This document shows positions 17,474 to 26,078 of a stretch of 64,000 bases of DNA, piece after piece; positions within the stretch are counted from its first letter, which is position 1, and every line of letters starts with the position of its first letter. The stretch spans positions 1 to 64,000 of the forward strand of contig NZ_JARBTM010000003.1 of NCBI RefSeq assembly GCF_029240175.1, written 5' to 3'. The position numbers and the translations under genes were made by a program. Below the pieces are notes generated by a model. That model had not been told where the DNA came from. It made no database searches and saw only the letters and a list, made by a program, of their open reading frames with translations. The stretch comes from Anaerosolibacter sp. (GTDB taxonomy: Bacteria; Bacillota; Clostridia; Peptostreptococcales; Thermotaleaceae).

Positions 17474-18868
17474 ATGGGTGTTTTAGGTATTATTATTTCT
17501 TTAGGGTTATTGATGTACTTGGCCTATAGGGGCATCACAGTATTGGTATTGGCCCCGATTCTTGCTTTGCTAGCTGTATTGCTGGGTGGGCAGGGTGACT
17601 TATTACCGATGTACACAGAAGTATTTATGAAAAATACGGCAGGCTATTTAAAGACTTATTTCCCACTATTTTTACTAGGTGCTATCTTCGGTAAGTTGAT
17701 GGACGAATCAGGCGCAGCAAAAGCGATTGCTCACTGGATCGTAGCGAAGATAGGAAAAGAAAGAGCGATCTTAGCGATTGTATTGTCTTGCGGTATCTTA
17801 ACTTATGGCGGTGTTTCCTTGTTCGTTGTTGCTTTTGCCGTATATCCATTAGCCGCAGCGTTGTTTAGAGAAACAGGTACACCAAAGCGTTTAATTCCAG
17901 CTTGTATCGCTTTAGGTTCCTTTACATTTACAATGACAGCGTTCCCAGGAACGCCACAAATCCAGAATGCTATTCCAATTCCTTTCTTTAAGACAGATGC
18001 ATATGCAGCACCTATCCTAGGTCTTATTGCAGGTCTTATGATGTTTGGATTGGGAACATATTGGATAACAATGAGAGCAAAGAAAATGATCGCCAATGGT
18101 GAAGGTTATCTGCCAGCGGGTATAACAGATGAAACAGCTGCTACAGCTGAGGCGAATGTTGAAAAAGAGCTTCCATCAGTAGGCGTTGCAATGTTGCCAA
18201 TTTTATTGGTGCTTGTGCTTAACTTCTTCTTATCCAAAGTATATTATCCAGGTGCAAGAGCAGAGGCGTTAATACCAGTTCTTGAGAAGTATGGTACGGC
18301 ACCAGGAAGTGTTATTGGTATATGGAGTATTATCATCGCCCTTGTGGTTGCGATCTTATTTACGATCATCGTAAACTGGAAGAGAATCAATGTAATGGAA
18401 ACAGTAAACAAAGGTGCCTATGGTTCTATGCTGGCTATCTTAAATACGGCTTCTGAGGTTGGATATGGTAATGTTATTTCTGGTTTGGCAGCATTTGCTA
18501 TCGTAAAGGGTGCGCTGCTAGGTATTTCCTCAAATCCGCTGGTTACAACAGCTGTATCTGTTAATATTCTTGCAGGTATTACAGGTTCTGCTTCTGGTGG
18601 TATGAGTATTGCCCTAGGTGCTATGGGAGAAACCTTCTATAACATGGCAGTGCAAACAGGTATGAATCCAGAGCTGCTTCACAGAATTTCTACATTGTCC
18701 TGCGGTGGATTGGATTCTTTACCGCACAACGGTGCCGTTATCACATTGTTAGGTATTTGTGGATTAACCCACAAGCAGTCCTATGCCGACATCGGTATGG
18801 TTTCCGTAGTTATTCCATTGGCTACAACAGTCGTTGCTATTATCCTTGGTACAATCGGTATTGTTTAA
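17474..18868 (+). CDS. GntP-family permease
   Basis: A 464-residue integral membrane protein with about 12 hydrophobic segments. Family features include the N-terminal GITVLVLAPILALLAVLLGG, the LTYGGVSLFVVAFAVYPL segment and LDSLPHNGAVITLLGICGLTHKQSY near the C-terminus. Relatives carry gluconate and other small organic acids, and some carry 3-hydroxybutyrate. AAGGAGG precedes the ATG. It is 94 bp after the CoA-transferase gene with no terminator of strength, so the two are probably co-transcribed. Confidence 0.87.
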   Translation: MGVLGIIISLGLLMYLAYRGITVLVLAPILALLAVLLGGQGDLLPMYTEVFMKNTAGYLKTYFPLFLLGAIFGKLMDESGAAKAIAHWIVAKIGKERAILAIVLSCGILTYGGVSLFVVAFAVYPLAAALFRETGTPKRLIPACIALGSFTFTMTAFPGTPQIQNAIPIPFFKTDAYAAPILGLIAGLMMFGLGTYWITMRAKKMIANGEGYLPAGITDETAATAEANVEKELPSVGVAMLPILLVLVLNFFLSKVYYPGARAEALIPVLEKYGTAPGSVIGIWSIIIALVVAILFTIIVNWKRINVMETVNKGAYGSMLAILNTASEVGYGNVISGLAAFAIVKGALLGISSNPLVTTAVSVNILAGITGSASGGMSIALGAMGETFYNMAVQTGMNPELLHRISTLSCGGLDSLPHNGAVITLLGICGLTHKQSYADIGMVSVVIPLATTVVAIILGTIGIV

Positions 18869-18885
18869 AAAACCATATAAAAACA

Positions 18886-18915
18886 GAAGCACAATGTCTA
18901 AAGGCATTGTGCTTC
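18886..18915 (+). terminator. hairpin after the permease gene
   Basis: Perfect 11-bp stem GAAGCACAATG / CATTGTGCTTC with an eight-base loop; the T tract is short, so termination may be partial. Confidence 0.55.
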
Positions 18916-18969
18916 TTATCAATTTTATAGATAAGCAGAACATATGAGATTGCCTGAGGAGGATACAGC

Positions 18970-19812
18970 ATGGATAAGATGAGGAATAAAGAGATTGAAG
19001 CGCTGTTGACATTGGCGCCAACCATTTATAATTTAATGACGACCATCCAAGGAGAAGAAATCGTCATGACGATTTCAGATAGAGAAAAATTTCTGTTTTC
19101 AAGATGGCCTTCGGATTTCGACCTAGGCATCCGTATAGGTGATGTGGTGAAGGAAAATTCAGGGGCATTCCATGTAATGACGACAAAACAGCCATTACGA
19201 AAAGAAATGGACAAGAGTGTATTCGGCATTCCGTATATCGTTTATTGTCAACCGGTCTTCGAAGGGGGCCAAGTGGTAGGAAGCATCAATACTGCCATTA
19301 AAACAGTCAAGAAGGAAATGCTCTTAAATTCTGCTACCCACTTGGAAAATGTAACAAATGAAGTGTTTTCATCAATGCAAACCGTTGCAGCCAGATCCAA
19401 TATTTTGCAAGAGATTGGAGAAGCCATGAGCAATGAGGCAGCGGCTTCTAAAGAGCAGCTTGCCAGTACCTCAGATTTCATATCTGGTATTAAGAAAATT
19501 GCTGATCAAATTAATCTTCTTGGCTTAAATGCAGCCATTGAAGCAGCTCGGGTTGGTGAGCAAGGCAAAGGCTTTATGGTGGTGGCAGAAGAAATCAGAA
19601 AGCTATCCACGGAGAGTAAGATTTTTGTAGACAAGATCCAACAGTTTCTACAGGGAGTAAAAACAACCGCTGTAGGCATAGAAGAAAAGAGTCGTTCCAT
19701 GAGTGGGCATACCAAGGAACAGAGCGAAATCAGCGAAGAAATTGTAAAATCTATAGAAACCTTGTCTGAGATAGTGGGCAAGTTAAAGGATATCGCCATC
19801 AAAATCGGATAA
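18970..19812 (+). CDS. soluble methyl-accepting chemotaxis-like protein
   Basis: A 280-residue protein without membrane segments. Residues about 1-115 form an uncharacterised sensor part; the C-terminal half carries the conserved signalling tip ([36 protein letters not shown] at about 177-213) but only a short helical bundle. GAGGAGG precedes the ATG. In the element it follows the permease gene, so it may sense the transported acid or a derived metabolite (inference). Confidence 0.8.
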   Translation: MDKMRNKEIEALLTLAPTIYNLMTTIQGEEIVMTISDREKFLFSRWPSDFDLGIRIGDVVKENSGAFHVMTTKQPLRKEMDKSVFGIPYIVYCQPVFEGGQVVGSINTAIKTVKKEMLLNSATHLENVTNEVFSSMQTVAARSNILQEIGEAMSNEAAASKEQLASTSDFISGIKKIADQINLLGLNAAIEAARVGEQGKGFMVVAEEIRKLSTESKIFVDKIQQFLQGVKTTAVGIEEKSRSMSGHTKEQSEISEEIVKSIETLSEIVGKLKDIAIKIG

Positions 19813-19892
19813 AGTGGGATACCCTATTTATTCTATTCCTTTGGGATGAAGCATAAGTATCTTCATAAAGGAAACATGGAGGAGGGATTATT

Positions 19893-19994
19893 ATGGCTGA
19901 GCAAAAGGTGAAGGTGACCCGTCATTTCACAGGAAAAAAGCCCCTCGCAGAAGTTCTCAAGGAGATTATTTTGCTCAAGTGGAAGAGTAAATAG
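19893..19994 (+). CDS. 33-residue ORF directly upstream of the recombinase
   Basis: Encodes a small basic protein, MAEQKVKVTRHFTG then KKPLAEVLKEIILLKWKSK. GGAGGGA stands eight bases before the ATG, and the stop is 12 bases before the recombinase start, so the two are translationally linked. A CATAAGTAT box at 19852-19860 resembles mother-cell -10 elements but is weak. Small proteins next to serine integrases can be directionality factors that permit excision; this is only a positional suggestion. No family recognised. Confidence 0.6.
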   Translation: MAEQKVKVTRHFTGKKPLAEVLKEIILLKWKSK

Positions 19995-20006
19995 GGGGAA
20001 TTTATT

Positions 20007-21461
20007 TTGCGGTGTGCTGTATATGCTAGGGTTTCTACGGAAATGGAAACCCAGAAAACCAGTATCGCACATCAGATAAAATTTTTCGAAAAGTACATTC
20101 AAGAGAAGGGCTGGCACTTATATCGAGTCTATGAGGATATGGAAAGCGGCAGGCGAATCGATAACCGAGATGGGATGAAGCAGCTATTAGAGGACAGTAC
20201 AAAAGGGAAGTTTGATGTTATTTTAACCAAAAGTATCTCCAGATTTGCGAGAAATACATTAGAGGGGTTAAAAATTATTCGAGATTTGAAGGCCCTAAAC
20301 CTTCGATTTGTAACCATCGAGGATGGGTTCGATTCAGAAGCCTATGATGAATTTATGTTCACTTTGCTCCTGTCTATTGCCCAGAAGGAGTCGGAAAAAA
20401 TCAGTGAAAGAATACGATTTGGTAAGCACTGCAGGGCAAAAAATGGGCACTATAATGGCAGTGTCCCACCCTATGGCTATAAGAAAATTGACAAATATAG
20501 AATAGTACCGGCTGAGGATATATCTGTAGATGTGGTACAGCGAATTTTTCAGTTATATTTAGAGGGACATGGCCTATACAAGATTGCCAAGGAGCTCAAT
20601 GACAAGGCCTATCCCACACCCAGTCAATGGATGAATAAATCAAATGGAAGCAGCATTTGGCATCAGAGCACCATTCGAAAAATTCTTTCCAATCAGATCT
20701 ATGTGGGCAATCTTGTCCAAAATAAAAGTGCTACGGGAGATTTGCTGACGGGAGAACGAAAAAGAAATAAAGAAGAGGATATTATCCAAGTCGTGGACAC
20801 CCATGAGGGAATTATACCTCAAGAGATTTTTGAAGAAGTGCAGCATAGATTAGCAACGAAAAGCAAAAAAAAATCGAAAGCATCTGCTCACCTTTTTTCA
20901 GGCTTGATATTCTGTGGATATTGCGGCAAGTCCATGCATTACAAAAAGGCAAAGGATGCCTATCTTTGTGGTACGGTGAACAAAATGGGGAAGGATAGAT
21001 GTACGGGTGCCTACATCCATGAGAAAACATTGCTGGAAGCTATAACCCAGGACTTAAAAGGGTATATAAAGGAACATATTTCTAAAGGAGTTGTGTTACT
21101 GGCGCTGCAAAACGAAATAAACCATGAACTAAGAGCCCAAGGGAATGAAAGGGATCATAAACTTTTAAGAAAATTAGAAACGAAAAGAGGTAGGATTGCA
21201 GAGCTGTTTATCGAAGAAAAGCTGGACGAGGAGCTATATCGAAGAAAAATGTTAGAAACAGAAAATCAAATAGCACTTCTGCATGAAAAAATGAGGGACC
21301 TGGAAGAAAGGATTTCTTTAAACAACGAGACGTTGGTTAGTCAAGCTCTAGAAATCTTGGATCTAAAAGCTTTGGACCACATGATATTACAAAAGCTGAT
21401 TGAGAAAATAGTTGTTTTTGGGAAAGATAAAATAGAAATCTATTATGGATTTGCGCTATAA
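20007..21461 (+). CDS. large serine recombinase (SpoIVCA-like architecture)
   Basis: A 484-residue site-specific recombinase. The N-terminal resolvase domain has the nucleophile Ser10 in VYARVST and arginines R79 and R82 in SRFARNTLEGL. The central recombinase domain starts near GSVPPYGYKK (151-160). A zinc ribbon is formed by C303, C306, C321 and C332, and a Lys/Glu-rich coiled coil follows (about 370-440). The start is TTG 20007 after AGGGGG. It is complete, so active enzyme is expected. It is the only recombinase in the element and the obvious candidate to act on the att sites at 14787 and 27012. Confidence 0.93.
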   Translation: MRCAVYARVSTEMETQKTSIAHQIKFFEKYIQEKGWHLYRVYEDMESGRRIDNRDGMKQLLEDSTKGKFDVILTKSISRFARNTLEGLKIIRDLKALNLRFVTIEDGFDSEAYDEFMFTLLLSIAQKESEKISERIRFGKHCRAKNGHYNGSVPPYGYKKIDKYRIVPAEDISVDVVQRIFQLYLEGHGLYKIAKELNDKAYPTPSQWMNKSNGSSIWHQSTIRKILSNQIYVGNLVQNKSATGDLLTGERKRNKEEDIIQVVDTHEGIIPQEIFEEVQHRLATKSKKKSKASAHLFSGLIFCGYCGKSMHYKKAKDAYLCGTVNKMGKDRCTGAYIHEKTLLEAITQDLKGYIKEHISKGVVLLALQNEINHELRAQGNERDHKLLRKLETKRGRIAELFIEEKLDEELYRRKMLETENQIALLHEKMRDLEERISLNNETLVSQALEILDLKALDHMILQKLIEKIVVFGKDKIEIYYGFAL

Positions 21462-21467
21462 TGAAAG

Positions 21468-21484
21468 TGTACAAAAAATGAACA
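21468..21484. promoter_or_regulatory. candidate activator site before the thiolase gene
   Basis: TGTACA-A5-TGAACA matches the TGTNCA-N5-TGNACA motif; it is about 85 bp upstream of the sigma-54 promoter. A single GGCCCCTGTGCC repeat arm (21492-21520) lies between. Confidence 0.65.
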
Positions 21485-21567
21485 TGATGTCGTAGGGAGC
21501 GGCCCCTGTGCCGTTCCGTAGAGGACATGTTAAATAGACAAGACATAGATCAATCTGTTTAAAAAGT

Positions 21568-21583
21568 TGGCAAGATAATTGCA
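21568..21583 (+). promoter_or_regulatory. sigma-54 promoter of the thiolase gene
   Basis: TGGCAA (21568-21573), GATAA, TTGCA (21579-21583), 51 bp before the start codon. Confidence 0.87.
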
Positions 21584-21633
21584 TAATAAATTTGTAGAAT
21601 TAAATGAATAGATACATGAGGAGGAATAAAAAA

Positions 21634-22812
21634 ATGAGAGAAGTGGTCATTGCCAGTGCAGTAAGAACACCTATTGGAAGTTTTAATGGAGCTTTAGCAG
21701 GTTTTACGCCAGGAGATTTAGGAGCCATCGCTATCAAAGAAGCGATTACAAGGGCTGGGATTAAGCCAGAACAAGTTGACGAAGTATATTTGGGCTGTAT
21801 TCTTCAGGCTGGACATGGTCAAGGGGTGGCAAGACAAGCCGCAATCAAGGCTGGAATCCCTGTGGAAGTACCTGCAACAACAGTAAATATCCTTTGTGGA
21901 TCAGGATTGAGAACCGTATCCTTAGCAGCCCAGACGATCATTGCAGGAGACAACGATATCGTTGTGGCTGGTGGTACAGAGGTAATGAGCTCAGCGCCTT
22001 ATCTTGTAAAGAATTCCCGTTGGGGACACAAAATGGGCCATGGAGAGTTTGTGGACTCCATGATCAGTGATGCCCTTACCGATGTATTCAACAACTATCA
22101 TATGGGTGTGACGGCGGAAAACGTTGCAGAGCAGTGGGGGATCAGTAGAGATGAGCAAGATGCTTTTGCTGTTGCCAGTCAAAACAAAGCAGAAAAAGCA
22201 AAAAAAGAAGGCAGATTTAAGGATGAAATCGTTCCAGTAGAAATCAAGACAAGAAAGGGAACGACGTTATTTGAAGAAGATGAGTATATCAAAGATGGTG
22301 CAACTTTAGAATCCCTTCAGAAGTTAAAGCCGGCCTTTAAGAAGGATGGTACTGTAACAGCAGGAAATGCTTCTGGTATCAATGACGGCGCTGCTGTGAT
22401 TGTCGTTATGTCAAAGGAAAAAGCCGATGAGTTAGGGATTAAGCCTCTAGCTACGATCGTATCCCATGCGACTACAGGAGTAGATCCAACGATTATGGGT
22501 ATAGGACCAATTTCTTCTTCTGAAAAAGCCCTTCAAAAGGCTGGTCTAACCGTAGCGGATATTGACTTGGTTGAAGCAAATGAAGCCTTTGCAGCCCAAG
22601 CATTAGCCGTTGCGCAAGATTTAAAGCTAGATAAGGAAAAGGTAAATGTAAACGGTGGTGCCATTGCCCTAGGTCACCCAGTAGGTGCCAGCGGCGCAAG
22701 AATCTTGGTAACATTGCTGCATGAAATGGAAAAGAGAGATGCAAAAAGAGGTTTAGCTACCTTGTGTATCGGTGGCGGTATGGGAACAGCCCTTGTTGTA
22801 GAAAGAAAATAA
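21634..22812 (+). CDS. thlA: acetyl-CoA acetyltransferase (thiolase)
   Basis: A 392-residue thiolase interconverting two acetyl-CoA and acetoacetyl-CoA. Catalytic residues are visible: Cys88 in NILCGSG, the GHPVGASG histidine motif and CIGGGMGTA with the second cysteine. Start ATG 21634 is chosen because GAGGAGG precedes it; an upstream in-frame ATG at 21604 would add ten non-family residues. Own sigma-54 promoter and activator site. It would provide the C-C cleavage step after oxidation of 3-hydroxybutyryl-CoA by the SDR encoded downstream. Confidence 0.93.
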   Translation: MREVVIASAVRTPIGSFNGALAGFTPGDLGAIAIKEAITRAGIKPEQVDEVYLGCILQAGHGQGVARQAAIKAGIPVEVPATTVNILCGSGLRTVSLAAQTIIAGDNDIVVAGGTEVMSSAPYLVKNSRWGHKMGHGEFVDSMISDALTDVFNNYHMGVTAENVAEQWGISRDEQDAFAVASQNKAEKAKKEGRFKDEIVPVEIKTRKGTTLFEEDEYIKDGATLESLQKLKPAFKKDGTVTAGNASGINDGAAVIVVMSKEKADELGIKPLATIVSHATTGVDPTIMGIGPISSSEKALQKAGLTVADIDLVEANEAFAAQALAVAQDLKLDKEKVNVNGGAIALGHPVGASGARILVTLLHEMEKRDAKRGLATLCIGGGMGTALVVERK

Positions 22813-22863
22813 TTGTTTAAATGGATAGGGGGTGATTCGACATCCCCTATTATTATATTTACT

Positions 22864-22930
22864 GATAGCTGCTTGCCCCTCGCTTCTAAATGGTTTATAA
22901 GCCAGTAGCGAGAAGCTAGTAGCGAGAAGC
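22864..22930. repeat. TAGCGAG-type heptamer repeats, inverted
   Basis: GCTGCTTGCCCCTCGCTTC on the left faces AGTAGCGAGAAGCTAGTAGC on the right, with a short AT-rich loop. It ends right before the sigma-54 activator gene. Confidence 0.65.
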
Positions 22931-22948
22931 CAAAACCAATGGAGAGAA

Positions 22949-24679
22949 GTGAGGAAGATGGACCGTAATGATCATATCTATGTGCAGAGTTTATTGAATA
23001 CTTTGGTGGATATAGCTGGTGAAGGGATTGTGGCCATCGATATAGAGGAAAATGTTACGTATTTAAACACAGCAGCAGCTAGGCTTTTAGGCGTAGAATC
23101 CAGTGACTATATCGGGAAAAAAATGAACGAACTGATTGAGGATACCACACTTCATCGGGTCATGCGTACCAGGGAATTGGAATTGGGTGTTGTATTCAAT
23201 AAAAACGGAAGAGAATTTATCGCCAATCGAACGCCAATCTTTCATAAAGATCGGGTTATCGGGGCCTTGGCTTTATTCACCGATATGACGGACTACAATC
23301 GGATTGATAAGGCTTTAATGAGTGAAAGGGAGCATTCTAAGGTATTAGAAACTATTTTTAAAACAGCCTATGATTGGATCGTGCTGGTAGACCCAGAAGG
23401 AATTGTAACCATGATGAGCGACTCCTATCTAGACTTTGTATCAATGTCCAAGGAAGAGGCTATTGGTAAGCATGTGACGGAAGTAATCCCCAATACCCGA
23501 ATGCATATTGTAGCCAAAACTGGAAAAGCAGAAATCGGAGATATTCAGGAGATTAAAGGGAATCATATGATCGCCACAAGGCTTCCTGTGGTTGTGAATG
23601 GAGAGGTTGTAGGGGCTGTTGGGAAGGTGAATTTTAAAGACATCAGCGACTTCAATACCATGGCAAAAAAAGTAACGAAGATGGAGAAGGAACTAGAGTA
23701 TTATCGGGATGAATTGAAAAAGGAGCGGGCAGGAAAGTATTCCTTTGAAAGTATTGTAGGAACCAGCAATGGGATTATGAGGGTAAAGAATATCAGTAAA
23801 AGGGCAGCAAAGAGCGATTCCACTGTACTGATCTTAGGCGAAAGCGGGACCGGAAAGGAACTGTTTGCCCACGCCATTCATAATCTTAGTACCAGGGCAA
23901 ACAATCCCTTTATAAAAGTCAACTGTGCAGCCATCCCATCAGAGCTTCTGGAATCAGAACTATTCGGATATGAAGAGGGAGCCTTTACAGGGGCAAAGAA
24001 GGGTGGCAAGCTGGGTAAATTTGAGCTGGCAGATAAGGGAAGTATTTTCCTTGATGAGATCGGCGATATGGACATAAAGATGCAAGCAAAGCTCCTGAGA
24101 GTTCTTCAAGAAAAAGAGATTGAACGGGTAGGGGCTAGTAAAACCAAGCGTATTGATGTACGTATTATTGCTGCTACCAACAAGAAGCTTGAGGACTTGG
24201 TGGAAGAGGGGAAATTTCGGGAAGACCTCTATTACCGATTAAATGTAGTGACCATTCAAGTGCCGCCTTTAAGAGAAAGAATTGCTGATATTAAATCCCT
24301 TGCCAAGCACCTGCTGAGTAAGCTTTCTCATAATATGGGAATCATCGTGACCAATATCTCTGATGACGCCATGCATTATCTGATGAATTATCGGTGGCCG
24401 GGCAATGTACGGGAGTTGGAAAATACATTGGAGCGAGCACTGAATCTATTGGATAAAGAAACCGTTATTGAGGCCCATCATTTACCCCGAAAGATTACAG
24501 AGAATAATGATGTAGCTTCTACGGATATCGAGGGCTTTAAGACAGCCATTGAGCGATTGGAAAAGGACATGATTGTAAACTGTCTAAAGGTTGTGGATGG
24601 CAACAAAAAAGAAGCAGCCAAACGACTGGGAATCAGCAGAACAAGTCTATATCAAAAAATGGAGAAGTTTGGATTGTAA
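22949..24679 (+). CDS. sigma-54-dependent transcriptional activator with two PAS domains
   Basis: A 576-residue enhancer-binding protein. Two PAS-type sensor regions (about 10-120 and 125-235), an AAA+ domain with Walker A GESGTGKE, the sigma-54 contact loop GAFTGA, Walker B IFLDEIGDM and arginine-finger region, and a C-terminal Fis-type helix-turn-helix (NKKEAAKRLGISRTSLYQKM). Start is GTG 22949 or ATG 22958. It lies between the thiolase and SDR genes, and all four sigma-54 promoters in the element are near it, so it is the likely activator of the cargo. The ligand is unknown. Confidence 0.9.
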   Translation: MRKMDRNDHIYVQSLLNTLVDIAGEGIVAIDIEENVTYLNTAAARLLGVESSDYIGKKMNELIEDTTLHRVMRTRELELGVVFNKNGREFIANRTPIFHKDRVIGALALFTDMTDYNRIDKALMSEREHSKVLETIFKTAYDWIVLVDPEGIVTMMSDSYLDFVSMSKEEAIGKHVTEVIPNTRMHIVAKTGKAEIGDIQEIKGNHMIATRLPVVVNGEVVGAVGKVNFKDISDFNTMAKKVTKMEKELEYYRDELKKERAGKYSFESIVGTSNGIMRVKNISKRAAKSDSTVLILGESGTGKELFAHAIHNLSTRANNPFIKVNCAAIPSELLESELFGYEEGAFTGAKKGGKLGKFELADKGSIFLDEIGDMDIKMQAKLLRVLQEKEIERVGASKTKRIDVRIIAATNKKLEDLVEEGKFREDLYYRLNVVTIQVPPLRERIADIKSLAKHLLSKLSHNMGIIVTNISDDAMHYLMNYRWPGNVRELENTLERALNLLDKETVIEAHHLPRKITENNDVASTDIEGFKTAIERLEKDMIVNCLKVVDGNKKEAAKRLGISRTSLYQKMEKFGL

Positions 24680-24761
24680 TGGATGTTACTAACCGCTATC
24701 AGATAATGAATAAAACCTAGGAAGCGGTCCAAATAGAAAAGTTGAAAACAGTTAAGATGGG

Positions 24762-24778
24762 TGTACACAAACTGAACA
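24762..24778. promoter_or_regulatory. candidate activator site 1 before the SDR gene
   Basis: TGTACA-CAAAC-TGAACA matches the shared 17-bp motif, about 150 bp upstream of the -24 element. Confidence 0.65.
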
Positions 24779-24847
24779 CTGCGTCAGCCTGGGCAAACAC
24801 CATGGGGGTCCCTATAAGACCCGGAAAAAGCATATGAAGTGAAATCG

Positions 24848-24864
24848 TGTCCATATTTTGTACA
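24848..24864. promoter_or_regulatory. candidate activator site 2 before the SDR gene
   Basis: TGTCCA-TATTT-TGTACA matches TGTNCA-N5-TGNACA, about 63 bp upstream of the -24 element. Confidence 0.6.
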
Positions 24865-24926
24865 GTTTCTTTTAAACATTCGGAAAGGGTTTTCCTTCAA
24901 AGGGTTTATAATGAAAAAGATGTTCT

Positions 24927-24942
24927 TGGCACGACTATTGCA
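24927..24942 (+). promoter_or_regulatory. sigma-54 promoter of the SDR gene
   Basis: TGGCAC (24927-24932), GACTA, TTGCA (24938-24942): consensus -24/-12 element, 45 bp before the ATG. Confidence 0.9.
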
Positions 24943-24986
24943 TATAAAATAGATAGAAATGATTAATCATTAAAGGAGGAAGAATC

Positions 24987-25727
24987 ATGAGATTAAAGGA
25001 TAAGGTAGCTATCGTAACTGGTGGAGGAAGAGGTATTGGAGAGACAACTTGTTTGCGATTTGCTGAAGAAGGTGCGAAGGTAGTGGTTGCAGATTTAAAT
25101 GCAGCAGATGTACAAAATGTTGTTGAGAAGATCAAAGCTGCAGGCGGCGAAGCCGTAGGCATGCCTGTGAATGTGACAGATCGTGAGCAGGTTGATAAAA
25201 TGGTTGGAGATGCTGTTGCCCAGTATGGCAGATTGGATATTATCGTAAACAATGCAGGCATTACGGCGGATGCAAAGCTTGAAAAAATGACAGAAGAGCA
25301 GTGGGACCGTGTAATTGATGTTAACCTAAAAGGTGTGTTCAACTGCAGTCAGGCAGCTGCAAAGGTAATGACTGGTCAAGGTTCAGGCGTAATTTTGAAT
25401 GCATCCTCTGTTGTAGGGGTTTATGGTAACTTTGGACAGACGAATTACGCGGCAACAAAGTGGGGCGTAATTGGTATGGCAAAATCATGGGCCAAGGAAT
25501 TAGGACCAAAGGGTGTTCGTGTGAATGCTGTGGCACCAGGCTTTATCATGACACCAATGACAGAAAAAATGCCTGAAAAAGTTTTAGATATGATGAAGGA
25601 TAAGTCACCATTAAAAAGCTTAGGCTACCCAGAAGATATCGCCAATGCTTATGTATTCTTAGCATCTGACGAAGCAAGATTCATCACAGGTACAGTATTA
25701 AGCGTCGATGGCGGCGTAGTATTATAA
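24987..25727 (+). CDS. SDR-family 3-oxoacyl reductase / (R)-3-hydroxybutyryl-CoA dehydrogenase
   Basis: A 246-residue classical short-chain dehydrogenase: nucleotide-binding TGGGRGIG at 11-18, NNAG at about 88-91, catalytic Ser141, Tyr154 and Lys158 (YAATK). It resembles FabG and PhaB, which cannot be separated by sequence alone. Standing in a set with thiolase and an (R)-specific hydratase, with its own sigma-54 promoter, it more probably acts on acetoacetyl-CoA/(R)-3-hydroxybutyryl-CoA than on fatty-acid synthesis. AAAGGAGGAAG precedes the ATG. Confidence 0.85.
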   Translation: MRLKDKVAIVTGGGRGIGETTCLRFAEEGAKVVVADLNAADVQNVVEKIKAAGGEAVGMPVNVTDREQVDKMVGDAVAQYGRLDIIVNNAGITADAKLEKMTEEQWDRVIDVNLKGVFNCSQAAAKVMTGQGSGVILNASSVVGVYGNFGQTNYAATKWGVIGMAKSWAKELGPKGVRVNAVAPGFIMTPMTEKMPEKVLDMMKDKSPLKSLGYPEDIANAYVFLASDEARFITGTVLSVDGGVVL

Positions 25728-25742
25728 GAAGCAAACCAACGT

Positions 25743-25769
25743 GCTAGGGGAAACCCTAGCATTTTTTTT
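25743..25769 (+). terminator. intrinsic terminator of the SDR gene
   Basis: GCTAGGG / CCCTAGC stem with GGAAA-type loop followed by eight Ts. Confidence 0.85.
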
Positions 25770-25781
25770 ATTTAGTAGGCT

Positions 25782-25957
25782 AAGGTTGAGGTTAAGGTTA
25801 AAATCGTAGGTGCGATTCACGAATCGCCCGATGCAAGAGCCTTCACTGGTGTTCAGGATGACAGCACGATTGAGAACTGTGGCCCAAGGGCGGGGAAACC
25901 CCGCCCCTACTGACATGAATGATTTCCTGTAGGGGCAGGGTCGCCCTGCCCGCCCTT
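25782..25957. repeat. composite of several dispersed repeat arms
   Basis: In order: a GGCTAAGGTTGAGG arm (25782-25802), a GATTCACGAATCGCCC arm (about 25807-25829), a piece of the TTCAGGATGACAG arm, a GGGCGGGGAAACCCCGCCCC arm (25888-25910) and a GTAGGGGCAGGGTCGCCCTGCC arm (25929-25956). It looks like hairpin elements inserted into and replacing parts of each other. Confidence 0.6.
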
Positions 25958-26078
25958 CTATTCAACCCTAAAAATAAAAATTATGTTAAACCCATGGAGA
26001 TCTTGGAAAGAATGATATAATAGGAGATAGGGTTGATTTACAATCAATCCTAAAAAATATTAGATAGGACTGTTTTCC

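Noticed and set aside
24987-25727. SDR as the housekeeping FabG of fatty acid synthesis
   Set aside because: No other fab gene is nearby and it has its own sigma-54 promoter and activator sites together with thiolase and hydratase genes; the FabG label is possible by sequence but unlikely by context.
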